A stretch of DNA of 20,733 nucleotides from a virus: positions 1 to 20,733 of IMG/VR virus record IMGVR_UViG_3300009285_001968; one strand, written 5' to 3'. The notes beneath the pieces were generated by a model. It worked only from the letters and a program-made list of their open reading frames with translations. It made no database searches and was not told the origin of the DNA. Position numbers and translations under genes: made by a program. This document shows positions 7,432-14,553 of the stretch, in pieces (position 1 is the stretch's first letter; each line of letters opens with the position of its first letter).

Positions 7432-7595
7432 CTCTCCACCCCATCGAATTGATGTTTTGCAATAACCTCACCGGCCTCTTTGCACCACGGGCACGGCGAA
7501 ATATCACAGCGCCGGTAGTCTACCGATGTCGGGTCGGAGTGCCAACCCATGATGACCCTCAGCAGGTCCAGGGCTTGTTCTCTGGTTTCGGTCAT
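7428..7595 (-). CDS. Small hypothetical protein with CPWC motif
   Basis: 55 residues from the ATG at 7595, four bases after the previous stop; its stop overlaps the holin-like start (ATGA). A helical N-terminus (TREQALDLLRVIMGWHSD) precedes RRCDISPCPWCKEAGEVIAKHQ, with three cysteines that may bind metal or form a redox pair. The ribosome site is weak, so translation is probably coupled to the gene before it. An upstream in-frame start at 7655 is less likely. No family recognised. Confidence 0.55.
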   Translation of the reverse strand: MTETREQALDLLRVIMGWHSDPTSVDYRRCDISPCPWCKEAGEVIAKHQFDGVER

Positions 7596-7599
7596 CACT

Positions 7600-7803
7600 T
7601 CACGGTGCGATGGGGAAATTCGGAGAGATGGCCGGCGTATTCGTGGCCCGCTCATCGGTGCCGGATTTCAGCACTTCCGGTGAAATGGTAGAGTGACAGA
7701 TTGTCAACGTTCCGCCATCCAGCACATGCACCGTCAGGTTTCGGCTACTATCCGCGCAGCCAGCCAAAAACATCAACGGAAGAATCCAAAATACCCTTTT
7801 CAT
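7600..7803 (-). CDS. Small lipoprotein (candidate outer-membrane spanin)
   Basis: 67 residues. The ATG at 7803 follows GGAGGGG, and an upstream in-frame ATG is rejected because it lacks this site. A lipoprotein signal (MKRVFWILPLMFLAGC) places the lipidated Cys at residue 16, leaving about 52 residues. The mature part ends in TNTPAISPNFPIAP, a proline-containing tail. Size, lipobox and position just upstream of the holin-like gene fit an o-spanin (Rz1-like), which would fuse the outer and inner membranes during lysis. Proline content is modest, so a general envelope lipoprotein is also possible. Confidence 0.6.
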   Translation of the reverse strand: MKRVFWILPLMFLAGCADSSRNLTVHVLDGGTLTICHSTISPEVLKSGTDERATNTPAISPNFPIAP

Positions 7804-7813
7804 AATCCCCTCC

Positions 7814-8572
7814 TCAGTTCCCGCAGTTAATAAAACAATCGCCTTTGTGCTCGAACCACTTCCTATTCCCGTCAAGTTTGATCTTTTTCTTTGTACCATC
7901 CTTGGCCTCGACAATGGCCCAGCCGGTTATCTTTGTCGGAGTCTTATTGATCCAGTCAACATTCGTCCACGTCTCCCGGTTGCAATTCGGCCCCCTGTCC
8001 CCGTGCAGGTGCATTGCCTTGCCGTTGATGGTGACAGACTTCAGGCCGGGAGCGTTTTTGCACATGATGATCGACACCCCGCGTCCGTCAAATGACTCTT
8101 GGTTGACGTGGTTGTAGCCCATGGTCTCCGGGATATCTCCATCAGCAGGTAGCGTCACCGGGGGAGGAGTGGCGTCCGGCACAGTCGGCGCATCGGTTGA
8201 AGGGTAAATCACAGTTGCGATTTTATCCCGGTATGCAGCCCCGGCAATGACCACCATATTACCCTTGGTCTGGGAGTTGCGGACCTCGATGTTGGCGTCC
8301 TTGTACCCGCCCCTTATCGTGTACTTTTTGCCCCCGGTCCTCAAGTCAAACTTGCCGTAGCTCGCGATTGGCTTGCTGAAATAGAAATCTACCTCCGCCC
8401 CGGTTATTGACTTGGTGCCCTGTTCGGTCGTTGTCGTCGGGGCAGGCGTTGGGTCAGGCACCGGAACGGGTACGGCCGGCGGGTCGTCTTTGGGGAAATA
8501 GCCCATGGAATAGGCAGAGCAGAGATTGCCCGATAAAAGCAGCGCCAGTACCAGCGCGATAATATGTTTCAT
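7814..8572 (-). CDS. Sec-exported hypothetical protein with Pro/Thr-rich linkers
   Basis: 252 residues from the ATG at 8572, preceded by GGAGG and overlapping the previous small gene (ATGA); a longer upstream reading is rejected. A classical signal peptide (MKHIIALVLALLLSGNLCSA) is followed by a Pro/Val/Thr-rich linker (PAVPVPVPDPTPAPTTTT). Next comes a beta-rich domain (about 65-140), a second Pro/Thr linker, and a C-terminal Gly/Asn/Trp-rich domain with four cysteines (MCKN, NCNRE, DCFINCGN). Export and cysteines suggest a disulfide-bonded periplasmic or surface protein. I do not recognise it. Role uncertain. Confidence 0.7.
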   Translation of the reverse strand: MKHIIALVLALLLSGNLCSAYSMGYFPKDDPPAVPVPVPDPTPAPTTTTEQGTKSITGAEVDFYFSKPIASYGKFDLRTGGKKYTIRGGYKDANIEVRNSQTKGNMVVIAGAAYRDKIATVIYPSTDAPTVPDATPPPVTLPADGDIPETMGYNHVNQESFDGRGVSIIMCKNAPGLKSVTINGKAMHLHGDRGPNCNRETWTNVDWINKTPTKITGWAIVEAKDGTKKKIKLDGNRKWFEHKGDCFINCGN

Positions 8573-8658
8573 TTTTTCCTCCGGTCCTTGATTTTTCCCC
8601 AGGTATCGCCTGCGGCCAGGGCCGCTATCAGTACGGCTATCAGCAGTATAATTTTCAT
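8569..8658 (-). CDS. 29-residue membrane peptide
   Basis: Starts at an ATG overlapping the previous stop (ATGA) and ends in another ATGA overlap with the exported-protein gene, so it is coupled on both sides. The product is one hydrophobic helix (MKIILLIAVLIAALAAGD) followed by a short basic tail (KIKDRRKK). It resembles small phage membrane peptides that modulate lysis or sit in the envelope. Alternatively it may be a leader for coupling. The GGAGAG upstream and the tight fit favour translation. Confidence 0.5.
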   Translation of the reverse strand: MKIILLIAVLIAALAAGDTWGKIKDRRKK

Positions 8659-9050
8659 AGCTCTCCATACCCCAGGCAGTGTTTCATTTCATGATCCCGG
8701 ATCGTTTCCCAGTCGAACATCAGATATATCTGGCAGGTACAGATTTTATCCGTCTCCCACCTCTTGATACCTGCGCACCCGAGCCGAGCGCACCCGAACA
8801 GCGGGGAGCCGGTAAGCATGGCCAGATAACCTTTTGGGCCGCAATTGGTATAGACGCCGGGTCCTATCACTTCCGCCCGGATATCCACCTCGGTCAGCGG
8901 ATCGAGCGGCTTGTTATCATGCTTTTCAACCAGGACCGGAAGCAGGTTGTTCTGGGGAAGACCCAGTGTGCATCCAGTGAGTAGCATAAGGATCAGCCCA
9001 CAGCATATCACTGAGCACACAAAGGAGACTGGTCGGCACCTACGTCTCAT
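8655..9050 (-). CDS. Lipoprotein with HExxH metallopeptidase-like motif
   Basis: 131 residues from the ATG at 9050, which overlaps the previous stop (ATGA); an upstream in-frame start at 9089 is ignored. A hydrophobic signal ends in LLTGC, with the lipidated Cys at residue 27. Close to the C-terminus, RDHEMKHCLGY contains His120-Glu121-x-x-His124, the zinc site of many metallopeptidases. Several further cysteines occur (NCG, FGCARLGC, ICTC). The motif lies only seven residues from the end, so a third zinc ligand would have to come from earlier in the chain or from the closing GEL. Envelope location plus HExxH suggests a surface or periplasmic peptidase. Confidence 0.65.
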   Translation of the reverse strand: MRRRCRPVSFVCSVICCGLILMLLTGCTLGLPQNNLLPVLVEKHDNKPLDPLTEVDIRAEVIGPGVYTNCGPKGYLAMLTGSPLFGCARLGCAGIKRWETDKICTCQIYLMFDWETIRDHEMKHCLGYGEL

Positions 9051-9466
9051 ACCCAAGCCCCCTGGCCTGTACGAACAGGGATCCACCATGGTTCCGGGGT
9101 GAGGTCAACAAGTACCCCGGCCTCGTCAAGTACCTGGCGTTTCGGTAGGTAGCTGTAGACCTCTGGTTGCACTGGCAGATATACCACCGAGCTGTCAAAC
9201 TCCTGACAAGTGAGTACCTGCCAGTCCAGACCATAGACCAGGAAGAGTCCTTGGAGTAGCAACACAGGGTCACTACTGGTCAGCTCAATCGTGGCCTGGA
9301 TCATCTTCCTGCCCCCAAAGGGTATCGTCCCGATGCTTACTCCACCCTCTGAGTGCCATTCCGCGCCGAGACTTCCCAGCTCGTACAGTACGCCCTCGTG
9401 CTCCTGGGACCATAAGGGGTCTTCAACAATCGTGTCCTGCGGTACGGTTATCAATACACTAAGCAT
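9047..9466 (-). CDS. Hypothetical protein downstream of the tail-fibre-like gene
   Basis: 139 residues with ATG behind AAGGAG (seven-base spacing). The protein has no signal peptide and is beta-rich with many Val, Leu, Gly and aromatic residues (LLLQGLFLVYGLDWQ, SSVVYLPVQPEVYSYL). It contains one cysteine. I do not recognise a family. Soluble, unlike its exported neighbours, it might be a virion or chaperone-like component, but nothing in it is diagnostic. Its end overlaps the HExxH lipoprotein gene (ATGA). Confidence 0.65.
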   Translation of the reverse strand: MLSVLITVPQDTIVEDPLWSQEHEGVLYELGSLGAEWHSEGGVSIGTIPFGGRKMIQATIELTSSDPVLLLQGLFLVYGLDWQVLTCQEFDSSVVYLPVQPEVYSYLPKRQVLDEAGVLVDLTPEPWWIPVRTGQGAWV

Positions 9467-9626
9467 GGAGCAGCTCCTTTAACTCTACGGCCAGTTCAAT
9501 GTCAGTGGTGGCTTTCAGTTTCTTCTCGTCGTGGCCCTTGGACTTCAGCAAGTCCTTGAGTGCCTTGATGTCCTTGGCCTTCACCGGCTTGCCTTGGGGC
9601 TTGGATTTCTTTTCTATCTTTGGCAC
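9459..9626 (-). CDS. Small lysine-rich helical protein
   Basis: 55 residues from a GTG at 9626, with GGAG five bases upstream; no ATG is available in this frame. The product is strongly basic: 16 of 55 residues are lysine, mostly in KPVKAKDIKALKDLLKSKG and DEKKLKATTD. It is predicted to be mostly helix. It overlaps the next start by three bases. Nothing identifies it further; nucleic-acid or partner binding is possible. The gene fills an otherwise empty 185-bp gap with consistent frame, ribosome site and stop. Confidence 0.55.
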   Translation of the reverse strand: MPKIEKKSKPQGKPVKAKDIKALKDLLKSKGHDEKKLKATTDIELAVELKELLHA

Positions 9627-9652
9627 AGTGTCTCCAGTATTCCTAAGTTCAT

Positions 9653-11902
9653 CTACATCCCCGCCGGATCAGCGGTGCCTAATACCCGCAGGTTTTTGAG
9701 GGCGAAGGGGTATTTTGCAGATGCAGGCAAAGCAATATTCCAATCCGTGCCCAGCACAAATGCTCCGTCATATGCAGCTGCTGTCCCCCAACCTGCGCCG
9801 TCAAAAGTATTTATTTTGTTTTTCGCAGTTGACCATGTGGATTTTAATGTATCTGATTCTCCTGCTGAAAAACTGGCGATTTCATTAATTACTGACGTAG
9901 TTGAGTCATTAATTCTTGACGATAAATTTCCAACTGCTGGTTTATATACATACATTAAAGAGTTTGACGTCGTTGATGGCGCGAGGGCAAAGACATAAGT
10001 ATCTGCTGCAACACTCGCACTCCCGAACCCCCAAGTAACATCCACGCTTGCAGTCCCTTCCCGTTGCCTGAAGTTCGTGCCATCTGCAACCGGGATGGTC
10101 AAGTTGTCTCTACTCCGAGAAGCAGCGGCACCCTCTACGATTATGCGGGAGGTTGGGACAGCGCCGGTTTCCGACCCCATCAGACAGAAGTACACTGTAT
10201 CCCCAGCCGGGATGATGATCCGAGTTGCAGCAGCAGCGGCGGTGTAGGTGTAGCTCTTCAGGACATAGGCGTCAGTCAGGTCGATTGCTGCACCGACTCC
10301 GGTGGTCACGTCTCCTAACTTGATATCATCGTCAGCAGCGGACCCGCCCCGAGCAAACAAGCTTATTGTGTGGGTAGCGGCACTGAGGTTCCCGGCCATG
10401 TCGATAATCATGTCGGCTATGCCGGTGCTGTTGTCGGCCTTGTACACTTTCCCCGAAGGGATAAGCCTGGTCAGCTTGGCAGTGGCGAGTTTGGCTGAAT
10501 CTGATACGATGGAGAGTACGCCAGCCGCATCACCTGAAACGGTCATGCCGGGGATAGCTGCGGTAGCTGCTGCGGTGTTCTGTGCGCCTGTGCCTAAACC
10601 TGACGCAAAAGTTCCGTCTAATTTGGCTGCGCCGATTTCCTTAAGCGAAAAATTGTCAATAGAATAAGCCCCCCCTGCACCCCCGGCCGCCCTTAAACTG
10701 AGGGAAACTGAACTTGCTGTAAAATCAATATATTTGTTGGCTCCTACTGTAGAAGAAATTTCAGTATACCCAGATAGTCCTAGTATACTCAGCGTTGCAG
10801 TTGTTGTATTTGCTATGACATCGTAATAAAATCTATAGCGTTTGCCGATTGTCGTTAAATTAGCGCGGCTTAAGTTCCCGTTCCCACTGCCGTGTGTCCA
10901 TGTTACTACCCCACTCCCTATTGACCACCCAACCCCTTTAGACCAAAACCCAGTATCACTTGCGAATGTCCGGTCTGCCTCTACCGTTATTAGCTCACTC
11001 CCCGGCATGTCCGGCCCAACGGCATTGTAAGCACTGGCAATCTTGTTCGTCGCGGCTCCGTCATACTGGTATCCGGTAAGCTGGGCCTCGGGGATCGCTG
11101 CGCCCGCGGTTTCAGTTACAACTCCGTTGGCATCCACCGTGTTGCCGTTCTCGTAGTCGAAATAGCGGACACCCTTTACTACTTGCCCACCGTAGTATTG
11201 ATGGGTGCTGACATATTCCGAGGGGTTCTGGTTTGTCTGCCCCGTTGCTTCCTCCAACATTGCGTTGGTGGCGGTGACTTGGGTGGCGGTTGCTCCTGCT
11301 GGGCGGAAGATACGAGTAGAATACCCAGCCGTATCTATGCCAGAAAACGTAATGGGTACTGAATATCTTGTTGGGGTAGACGTTAATGTTATAGACTTTG
11401 TATAAATTCCAGTCCCACCGTATCTATATATGCCTATAGATGCTGTCCCGTTGCCTGATAAAGTGGCGCTGAACACAAATGTTTTCCCGTAAGGGTTCCC
11501 GCTCGTTGATACATTTTGCACCACATAATCATTTTCAGCAGGGAAATTCAGAACATTAGTTCCTGTTACCGTGGCGGAATTCTGCTTGCCCCAACTCGCA
11601 ACCGAGAAGTCCTCACTCGAATCCGCAGCAAGCAGGTTCGCAACACGCCTCGCCTTGAATACCGCCTCGTTTACGTTGGTGGTCCTGGTTGCAACTCCTT
11701 CCCAGTCCTCGAAGACTCGTGCGCTGCCTCGGGTGAAGGTGGCGTTCCCGCCGGTCGGAGTGCCCTTGTACTCAAGGGACGTGATCAGGTCCGCAGTCAG
11801 TTGCGGCTGCGGAGCACCACCGATGAACTGTTCAGCGTTGGCAGGAAGGCCAAGCCCCGCTATCAGCAGGGCGACAAGCAGAGTATGGAGAAATCGTCGC
11901 AT
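9653..11902 (-). CDS. Tail-fibre/spike-like protein with a Sec signal peptide
   Basis: 749 residues. Residues 1-23 form a clear signal peptide (MRRFLHTLLVALLIAGLGLPANA, cleaved before EQF). The segment GGNATFTRGSARVFEDWEGV (about 52-71) followed by ARRVANLLAADSSEDFSVAS resembles the repeated opening of phage tail-fibre and head-spike domains. Two carbohydrate-binding-like beta-sandwich segments follow (about 100-220 and 290-430), then a long Ala/Thr/Gly-rich region. A C-terminal LamG-like domain (about 620-749, with SSRINDSTTSVINEIASFSAGE) completes it. This suggests receptor or polysaccharide binding. A signal peptide is not expected for a virion fibre, which is assembled in the cytoplasm, and is the main oddity. 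Confidence 0.75.
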   Translation of the reverse strand: MRRFLHTLLVALLIAGLGLPANAEQFIGGAPQPQLTADLITSLEYKGTPTGGNATFTRGSARVFEDWEGVATRTTNVNEAVFKARRVANLLAADSSEDFSVASWGKQNSATVTGTNVLNFPAENDYVVQNVSTSGNPYGKTFVFSATLSGNGTASIGIYRYGGTGIYTKSITLTSTPTRYSVPITFSGIDTAGYSTRIFRPAGATATQVTATNAMLEEATGQTNQNPSEYVSTHQYYGGQVVKGVRYFDYENGNTVDANGVVTETAGAAIPEAQLTGYQYDGAATNKIASAYNAVGPDMPGSELITVEADRTFASDTGFWSKGVGWSIGSGVVTWTHGSGNGNLSRANLTTIGKRYRFYYDVIANTTTATLSILGLSGYTEISSTVGANKYIDFTASSVSLSLRAAGGAGGAYSIDNFSLKEIGAAKLDGTFASGLGTGAQNTAAATAAIPGMTVSGDAAGVLSIVSDSAKLATAKLTRLIPSGKVYKADNSTGIADMIIDMAGNLSAATHTISLFARGGSAADDDIKLGDVTTGVGAAIDLTDAYVLKSYTYTAAAAATRIIIPAGDTVYFCLMGSETGAVPTSRIIVEGAAASRSRDNLTIPVADGTNFRQREGTASVDVTWGFGSASVAADTYVFALAPSTTSNSLMYVYKPAVGNLSSRINDSTTSVINEIASFSAGESDTLKSTWSTAKNKINTFDGAGWGTAAAYDGAFVLGTDWNIALPASAKYPFALKNLRVLGTADPAGM

Positions 11903-11903
11903 C

Positions 11904-12548
11904 TTAATCCCCCAGCGTTGCAGTATACTCGGCCTTGACGCCTAAAATGTTCAACGTCGCCACTGCGGTTGTGGTCCCGGCCGCGTCCATCTGCCAGCGC
12001 CAGTAGAGGGTGTCCCCGGCAGCGCACGTCCCGTTGCATGTCACTGCGGCGGAGGTCGTGTGGTCAACTCCGCTACTCCCGGTCACGGCTGCGTCATCGA
12101 TGGCTATCTCCGTGCCCCAGGTGTTGTTGATCGTCTCTCCAGGCCCTCGGCAGGCGCAGGTAATGTCCGAGTTCAGCGGCCCGGTATCGGCGGCGGTCTG
12201 CACATACTCAAGCTCAAAGGTGATCGTGCCCGCGTCCCAGCCGTCACGCATAACGGTGTTGCCGTAGATGGTGGAACTATCGCTATCCTGGCAGATGATG
12301 GAATATTGATACGGACCTGAGTTGATCTGGACCAGGTTGGCGTATCCGCAATAGACGCCATCTCCGGCTGTGCCGGCTGCGTTCCAGCGGATTGAGTTAA
12401 GCACTGAGTGAGCAGTGGTCGTGGTGTTGTGGGTGTTGATATCCCCGGCAGAGTCGATTATCGGATACCGCGGCTCGGCGAACGCCGCCGCCGCGAAGGC
12501 GACGACCGCCAGCCCTGTGAGGATGAGCTTACTCATTATGTTACCCAT
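11904..12548 (-). CDS. Sec-exported hypothetical protein, beta-rich
   Basis: 214 residues from the ATG at 12548, overlapping the previous stop (TAATG) and preceded by GGAGGG with seven-base spacing. Residues 1-24 are a signal peptide ending AAAAFA, cleaved before EPRY. The mature part is small, Thr/Ala/Gly/Asn-rich and beta-strand-like, with four or more cysteines (VYCGYANL, SIICQDSD, ITCACRG, TCNGTCAAG) that could form disulfides after export. No known family. Its composition resembles extracellular or tail-tip proteins. It is cotranslated with the fibre-like gene three bases downstream. Confidence 0.7.
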   Translation of the reverse strand: MGNIMSKLILTGLAVVAFAAAAFAEPRYPIIDSAGDINTHNTTTTAHSVLNSIRWNAAGTAGDGVYCGYANLVQINSGPYQYSIICQDSDSSTIYGNTVMRDGWDAGTITFELEYVQTAADTGPLNSDITCACRGPGETINNTWGTEIAIDDAAVTGSSGVDHTTSAAVTCNGTCAAGDTLYWRWQMDAAGTTTAVATLNILGVKAEYTATLGD

Positions 12549-13099
12549 TAAGGTACCCTCCGGAACAGTAAGTAAAATTTCCCGCCGTTGCCTACGGTGG
12601 TTGCGCCGATTGTCCACGGCCTCGCTACGGTGGCCATGCGGTAGGCGTACAGCCCGAGGAAGGAGTTGTAGAAGATCGTCTCTTTGGCAGTGGTGGCATC
12701 AAGGAAGTCAGTGCCCTTCGACCCGAGCAGGGACAGCCCAATGGTGGCAGTCATCCGCTCAGTAATCTCCAGGTCTGCGTTGTCGGTCGGCGGCGGGCCG
12801 CCGCTGTCGGCTACTGTCGAAGGGAAGCTGACAATCTGCCAATGGTACCACCCGGACAGTTTCTTCATGATGGCGTCCTTGGCGTCGGTACCGGACAGGG
12901 TGACGTTCACCACTCCATCGGTGTGCGCGGTGCAGAGCAGCATGATCTCGTCACCGGTGAGCTGTGTCCCGCTGTAGTACATGCCTACCGGGTTGCCGGC
13001 GTCAACGCAGGTGCCCGAGTCCGCTGCAAAGACCTCGGAGGACCATAGCAGGGTAAGCAGGAAGAAAGGAAGGAAGAAGGTGCGGGTGGTTGGACTCAT
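12548..13099 (-). CDS. Sec-exported hypothetical protein
   Basis: 183 residues, ATG behind GGAGGG (seven bases). The signal peptide (MSPTTRTFFLPFFLLTLLWSSEVFA) ends before ADSGTC. The mature domain has two cysteines (TCVDAG, LLCTAHT) and is beta-rich, with GVVNVTLSGTDAKDAIMKK and a Tyr/Trp-rich middle (GWYHWQIVSFP). A flexible Gly/Pro stretch (SGGPPPTDN) separates it from a C-terminal region ending in KFYLLFRRVP. No family recognised. It is first in the run of three exported proteins that follow the terminase small-subunit gene. Confidence 0.7.
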   Translation of the reverse strand: MSPTTRTFFLPFFLLTLLWSSEVFAADSGTCVDAGNPVGMYYSGTQLTGDEIMLLCTAHTDGVVNVTLSGTDAKDAIMKKLSGWYHWQIVSFPSTVADSGGPPPTDNADLEITERMTATIGLSLLGSKGTDFLDATTAKETIFYNSFLGLYAYRMATVARPWTIGATTVGNGGKFYLLFRRVP

Positions 13100-13117
13100 G
13101 ATATGACCCTCCGAAGT

Positions 13118-13741
13118 TCAGAAGTTGATGCTGATATTTATTTGCGAGTTATTCTGGTTTCCGTCGTTCTTGTCATCTTTTGGCTCCAATTTTGCCCATT
13201 TTACCGTGGACCGGATAGCTTCAAGCCGGGTAGACGCTGGAGTGCCGGCGTCGTAGACCAAAGCGTCCAGCACCTCCAAATATCCCTCAGCCTGCGTCCG
13301 AGCCTTGCCGGCGAAGGTGACCCCATTCTCCCGGGCGTCTCGGATGGTCAGGGCCAGCTCACGTCGGAAGGCTGGGACTTTAGAGAGTGTGTCGAACTCC
13401 TGCTCGGTCAGCCCATAGCGGGTGAGAATAGTGTCGAGTTCGTCCAGGCCCAGGGCGAGGTCCATGATGAAGCGCGGGTCCCATTTATTGGTGGGAGCTG
13501 GGCGGGGGAGACCGTCGAAGGCCGGATGTGTCAGCTCCTCAATTAAGTCCTGCGGACATGGTGCCGACCCACTACGTGCGCCACCAGATAAGGATGGGAG
13601 ACCGGCGAAGCCGGGCGGAGGGGGAGGCTCATACTCCGGCAACTCGGCCTCCCAAGGTTGTGCAAGCGTAGCGGGCTGCCCAAGCAGCTCCGCGTCCAGC
13701 ATATCGAAGTCGGTCCCCATTTCCCCTCGTATGGTATTCAT
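13118..13741 (-). CDS. Probable terminase small subunit
   Basis: 207 residues. The first 100 are acidic and Pro-rich (LPEYEPPPPPGFAGLP). The later part has a compact helical domain: ILTRYGLTEQEFDTLSKVP, then AFRRELALTIRDARENGV and AKARTQAEGYLEVLDALVYD, then an all-helical segment ending in QINISINF. Podovirus small terminases of marine and environmental phages share the order Arg-Tyr-Gly-Leu, Lys-Ala-Arg-x-Gln-Ala-Glu and a C-terminal (S)INI motif. The protein would recognise the packaging start and stimulate TerL. The start at 13741 has a weak ribosome site; an alternative ATG at 13720 lies too close to GAGGGG. Confidence 0.65.
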   Translation of the reverse strand: MNTIRGEMGTDFDMLDAELLGQPATLAQPWEAELPEYEPPPPPGFAGLPSLSGGARSGSAPCPQDLIEELTHPAFDGLPRPAPTNKWDPRFIMDLALGLDELDTILTRYGLTEQEFDTLSKVPAFRRELALTIRDARENGVTFAGKARTQAEGYLEVLDALVYDAGTPASTRLEAIRSTVKWAKLEPKDDKNDGNQNNSQINISINF

Positions 13742-13760
13742 GCCTTGATGTTACAACAAT

Positions 13761-13775
13761 ATAACATCCTGATAC
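13761..13775 (+). promoter_or_regulatory. Candidate operator, copy 2 (degenerate)
   Basis: Reads ATAACATCCTGATAC, matching ATA/GTA and TGATAC of the shared 15-bp palindrome with four differences from the best copy. It lies 20 bp upstream of the minus-strand start of the terminase small-subunit gene. The adjacent 13749-13768 sequence is also a dyad (ATGTTA, 8-bp loop, TAACAT). Confidence 0.35.
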
Positions 13776-13798
13776 AAGGAAAAAATGCGTAAGCTGGC

Positions 13799-13836
13799 AA
13801 AAAGAAAGCCCGACCGAAGGAGAAACGGCCGGGCTT
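13799..13836 (-). terminator. Rho-independent terminator of the 13874-15739 block
   Basis: On the minus strand, AAGCCCGGCCG pairs with CGGTCGGGCTT around the loop TTTCTCCTT, with one C-A mismatch in the stem, followed by TCTTTTTG. The arms are 13806-13816 and 13826-13836. It lies 38 bp past the end of the Cys-rich gene and before the terminase small-subunit gene. It should stop the upstream block. In the 132-bp gap between the two genes I see no strong promoter, only a TATATT-like hexamer. Confidence 0.8.
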
Positions 13837-13873
13837 AAGAAAAGGGTGCTAGAGACTTCAGTATAGCAAATTA

Positions 13874-14206
13874 CTACTTTTTGTCAAGCGGGTCTCGGTA
13901 TGGTGCCAGTCGCCCTAGGCAAGGGCCTTCGGGGGTGGGCGCGCCGCAGGTACTCCCAATAGATTTATAATAAACCGACTTCCTCCCACACTGTGAGCAT
14001 TGTGCAACAAAAGTGTCGATATTTACCACCACCTCGCCTCCGCTCGCCCACTCCCAGATCTGCTTAGCGGTGTCCAATACGTCTGAGGGCGTGAACGCTG
14101 GTGCATACTCCGCGCCGGACGGCTGCTTTCCTGCTGCATGGATATTAATTGCCATTCGCAGTGCTTCCATCTTGTAGGCCATCTCATTTTCTTTGCCTTC
14201 TGTCAT
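13874..14206 (-). CDS. Small phage protein with C-terminal zinc-ribbon-like cysteines
   Basis: 110 residues from the ATG at 14206, which overlaps the previous stop (ATGA). The N-terminal half is helical (KMEALRMAINIHAAGK, then PSDVLDTAKQIWEWASGGE), resembling short phage proteins whose helical domain precedes a zinc ribbon. The C-terminal half has CSQCGRK and CGAPTPEGPCLGRL, a C-x2-C plus C-x8-C arrangement able to hold zinc. The gene is the last before the terminator at 13799-13836. The function is unknown; the upstream ORF extension to 14332 is rejected because no ribosome site supports it. Confidence 0.65.
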   Translation of the reverse strand: MTEGKENEMAYKMEALRMAINIHAAGKQPSGAEYAPAFTPSDVLDTAKQIWEWASGGEVVVNIDTFVAQCSQCGRKSVYYKSIGSTCGAPTPEGPCLGRLAPYRDPLDKK

Positions 14207-14553
14207 AACTCCTCCCACTGGCCTTTGAGGTTCTCCCCCTCGACCTTTAAGTTTTCCGGCCGCATTTGCTCCACGACCAGTTCGTCCACCGTCTTGCCGG
14301 ACAGGATCTCCATAACCTTCGTGCTGTGCCACAGCTTGAACTTCGGGTGCTCCACCAGTCTGCTGAAGGCCGCTTTCTTGTTTGCATGCTGGCTCTTATG
14401 TTCCCGGCTCTCCCCCACGGCACCGCTCTCTCGGTGGATGATACGGATTCCGGACGCGGTTTTGTTCTGGTGCTGCCCTCCGGGGCCGCCGGCGCAGAAC
14501 GCCTGGACCTCAAGATCCTTCGCTGTTACTGAGAAGAGAAGTTGCTTTTTCAT
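14203..14553 (-). CDS. Stand-alone release-factor (GGQ) domain protein
   Basis: 116 residues. After a short N-terminus comes AGGPGGQHQNKTASGIRI, with the Gly25-Gly26-Gln27 motif that triggers peptidyl-tRNA hydrolysis in class I release factors, followed by HKSQHANKKAAFSRL, also typical of that domain. No stop-codon recognition domain is present, so it is a minimal GGQ protein such as ArfB (YaeJ), PrfH-like or phage RF-domain proteins. ArfB has a basic C-terminal tail that enters the empty mRNA channel; here the tail is acidic (GENLKGQWEEL). It could release stalled ribosomes or peptides during infection. The start overlaps the previous stop (TAATG). Confidence 0.85.
   Translation of the reverse strand: MKKQLLFSVTAKDLEVQAFCAGGPGGQHQNKTASGIRIIHRESGAVGESREHKSQHANKKAAFSRLVEHPKFKLWHSTKVMEILSGKTVDELVVEQMRPENLKVEGENLKGQWEEL

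Noticed and set aside
9531-9998. Plus-strand frames within the fibre-like gene
   Set aside because: They are antisense shadows of a long minus-strand gene with a signal peptide and a fitting ribosome site.
13817-13825. The hairpin at 13806-13836 as a plus-strand terminator
   Set aside because: On the plus strand it is followed by AAGAAAAGGG rather than T-run, while the minus strand has TTTCTTTTT; so only the minus-strand reading is kept.
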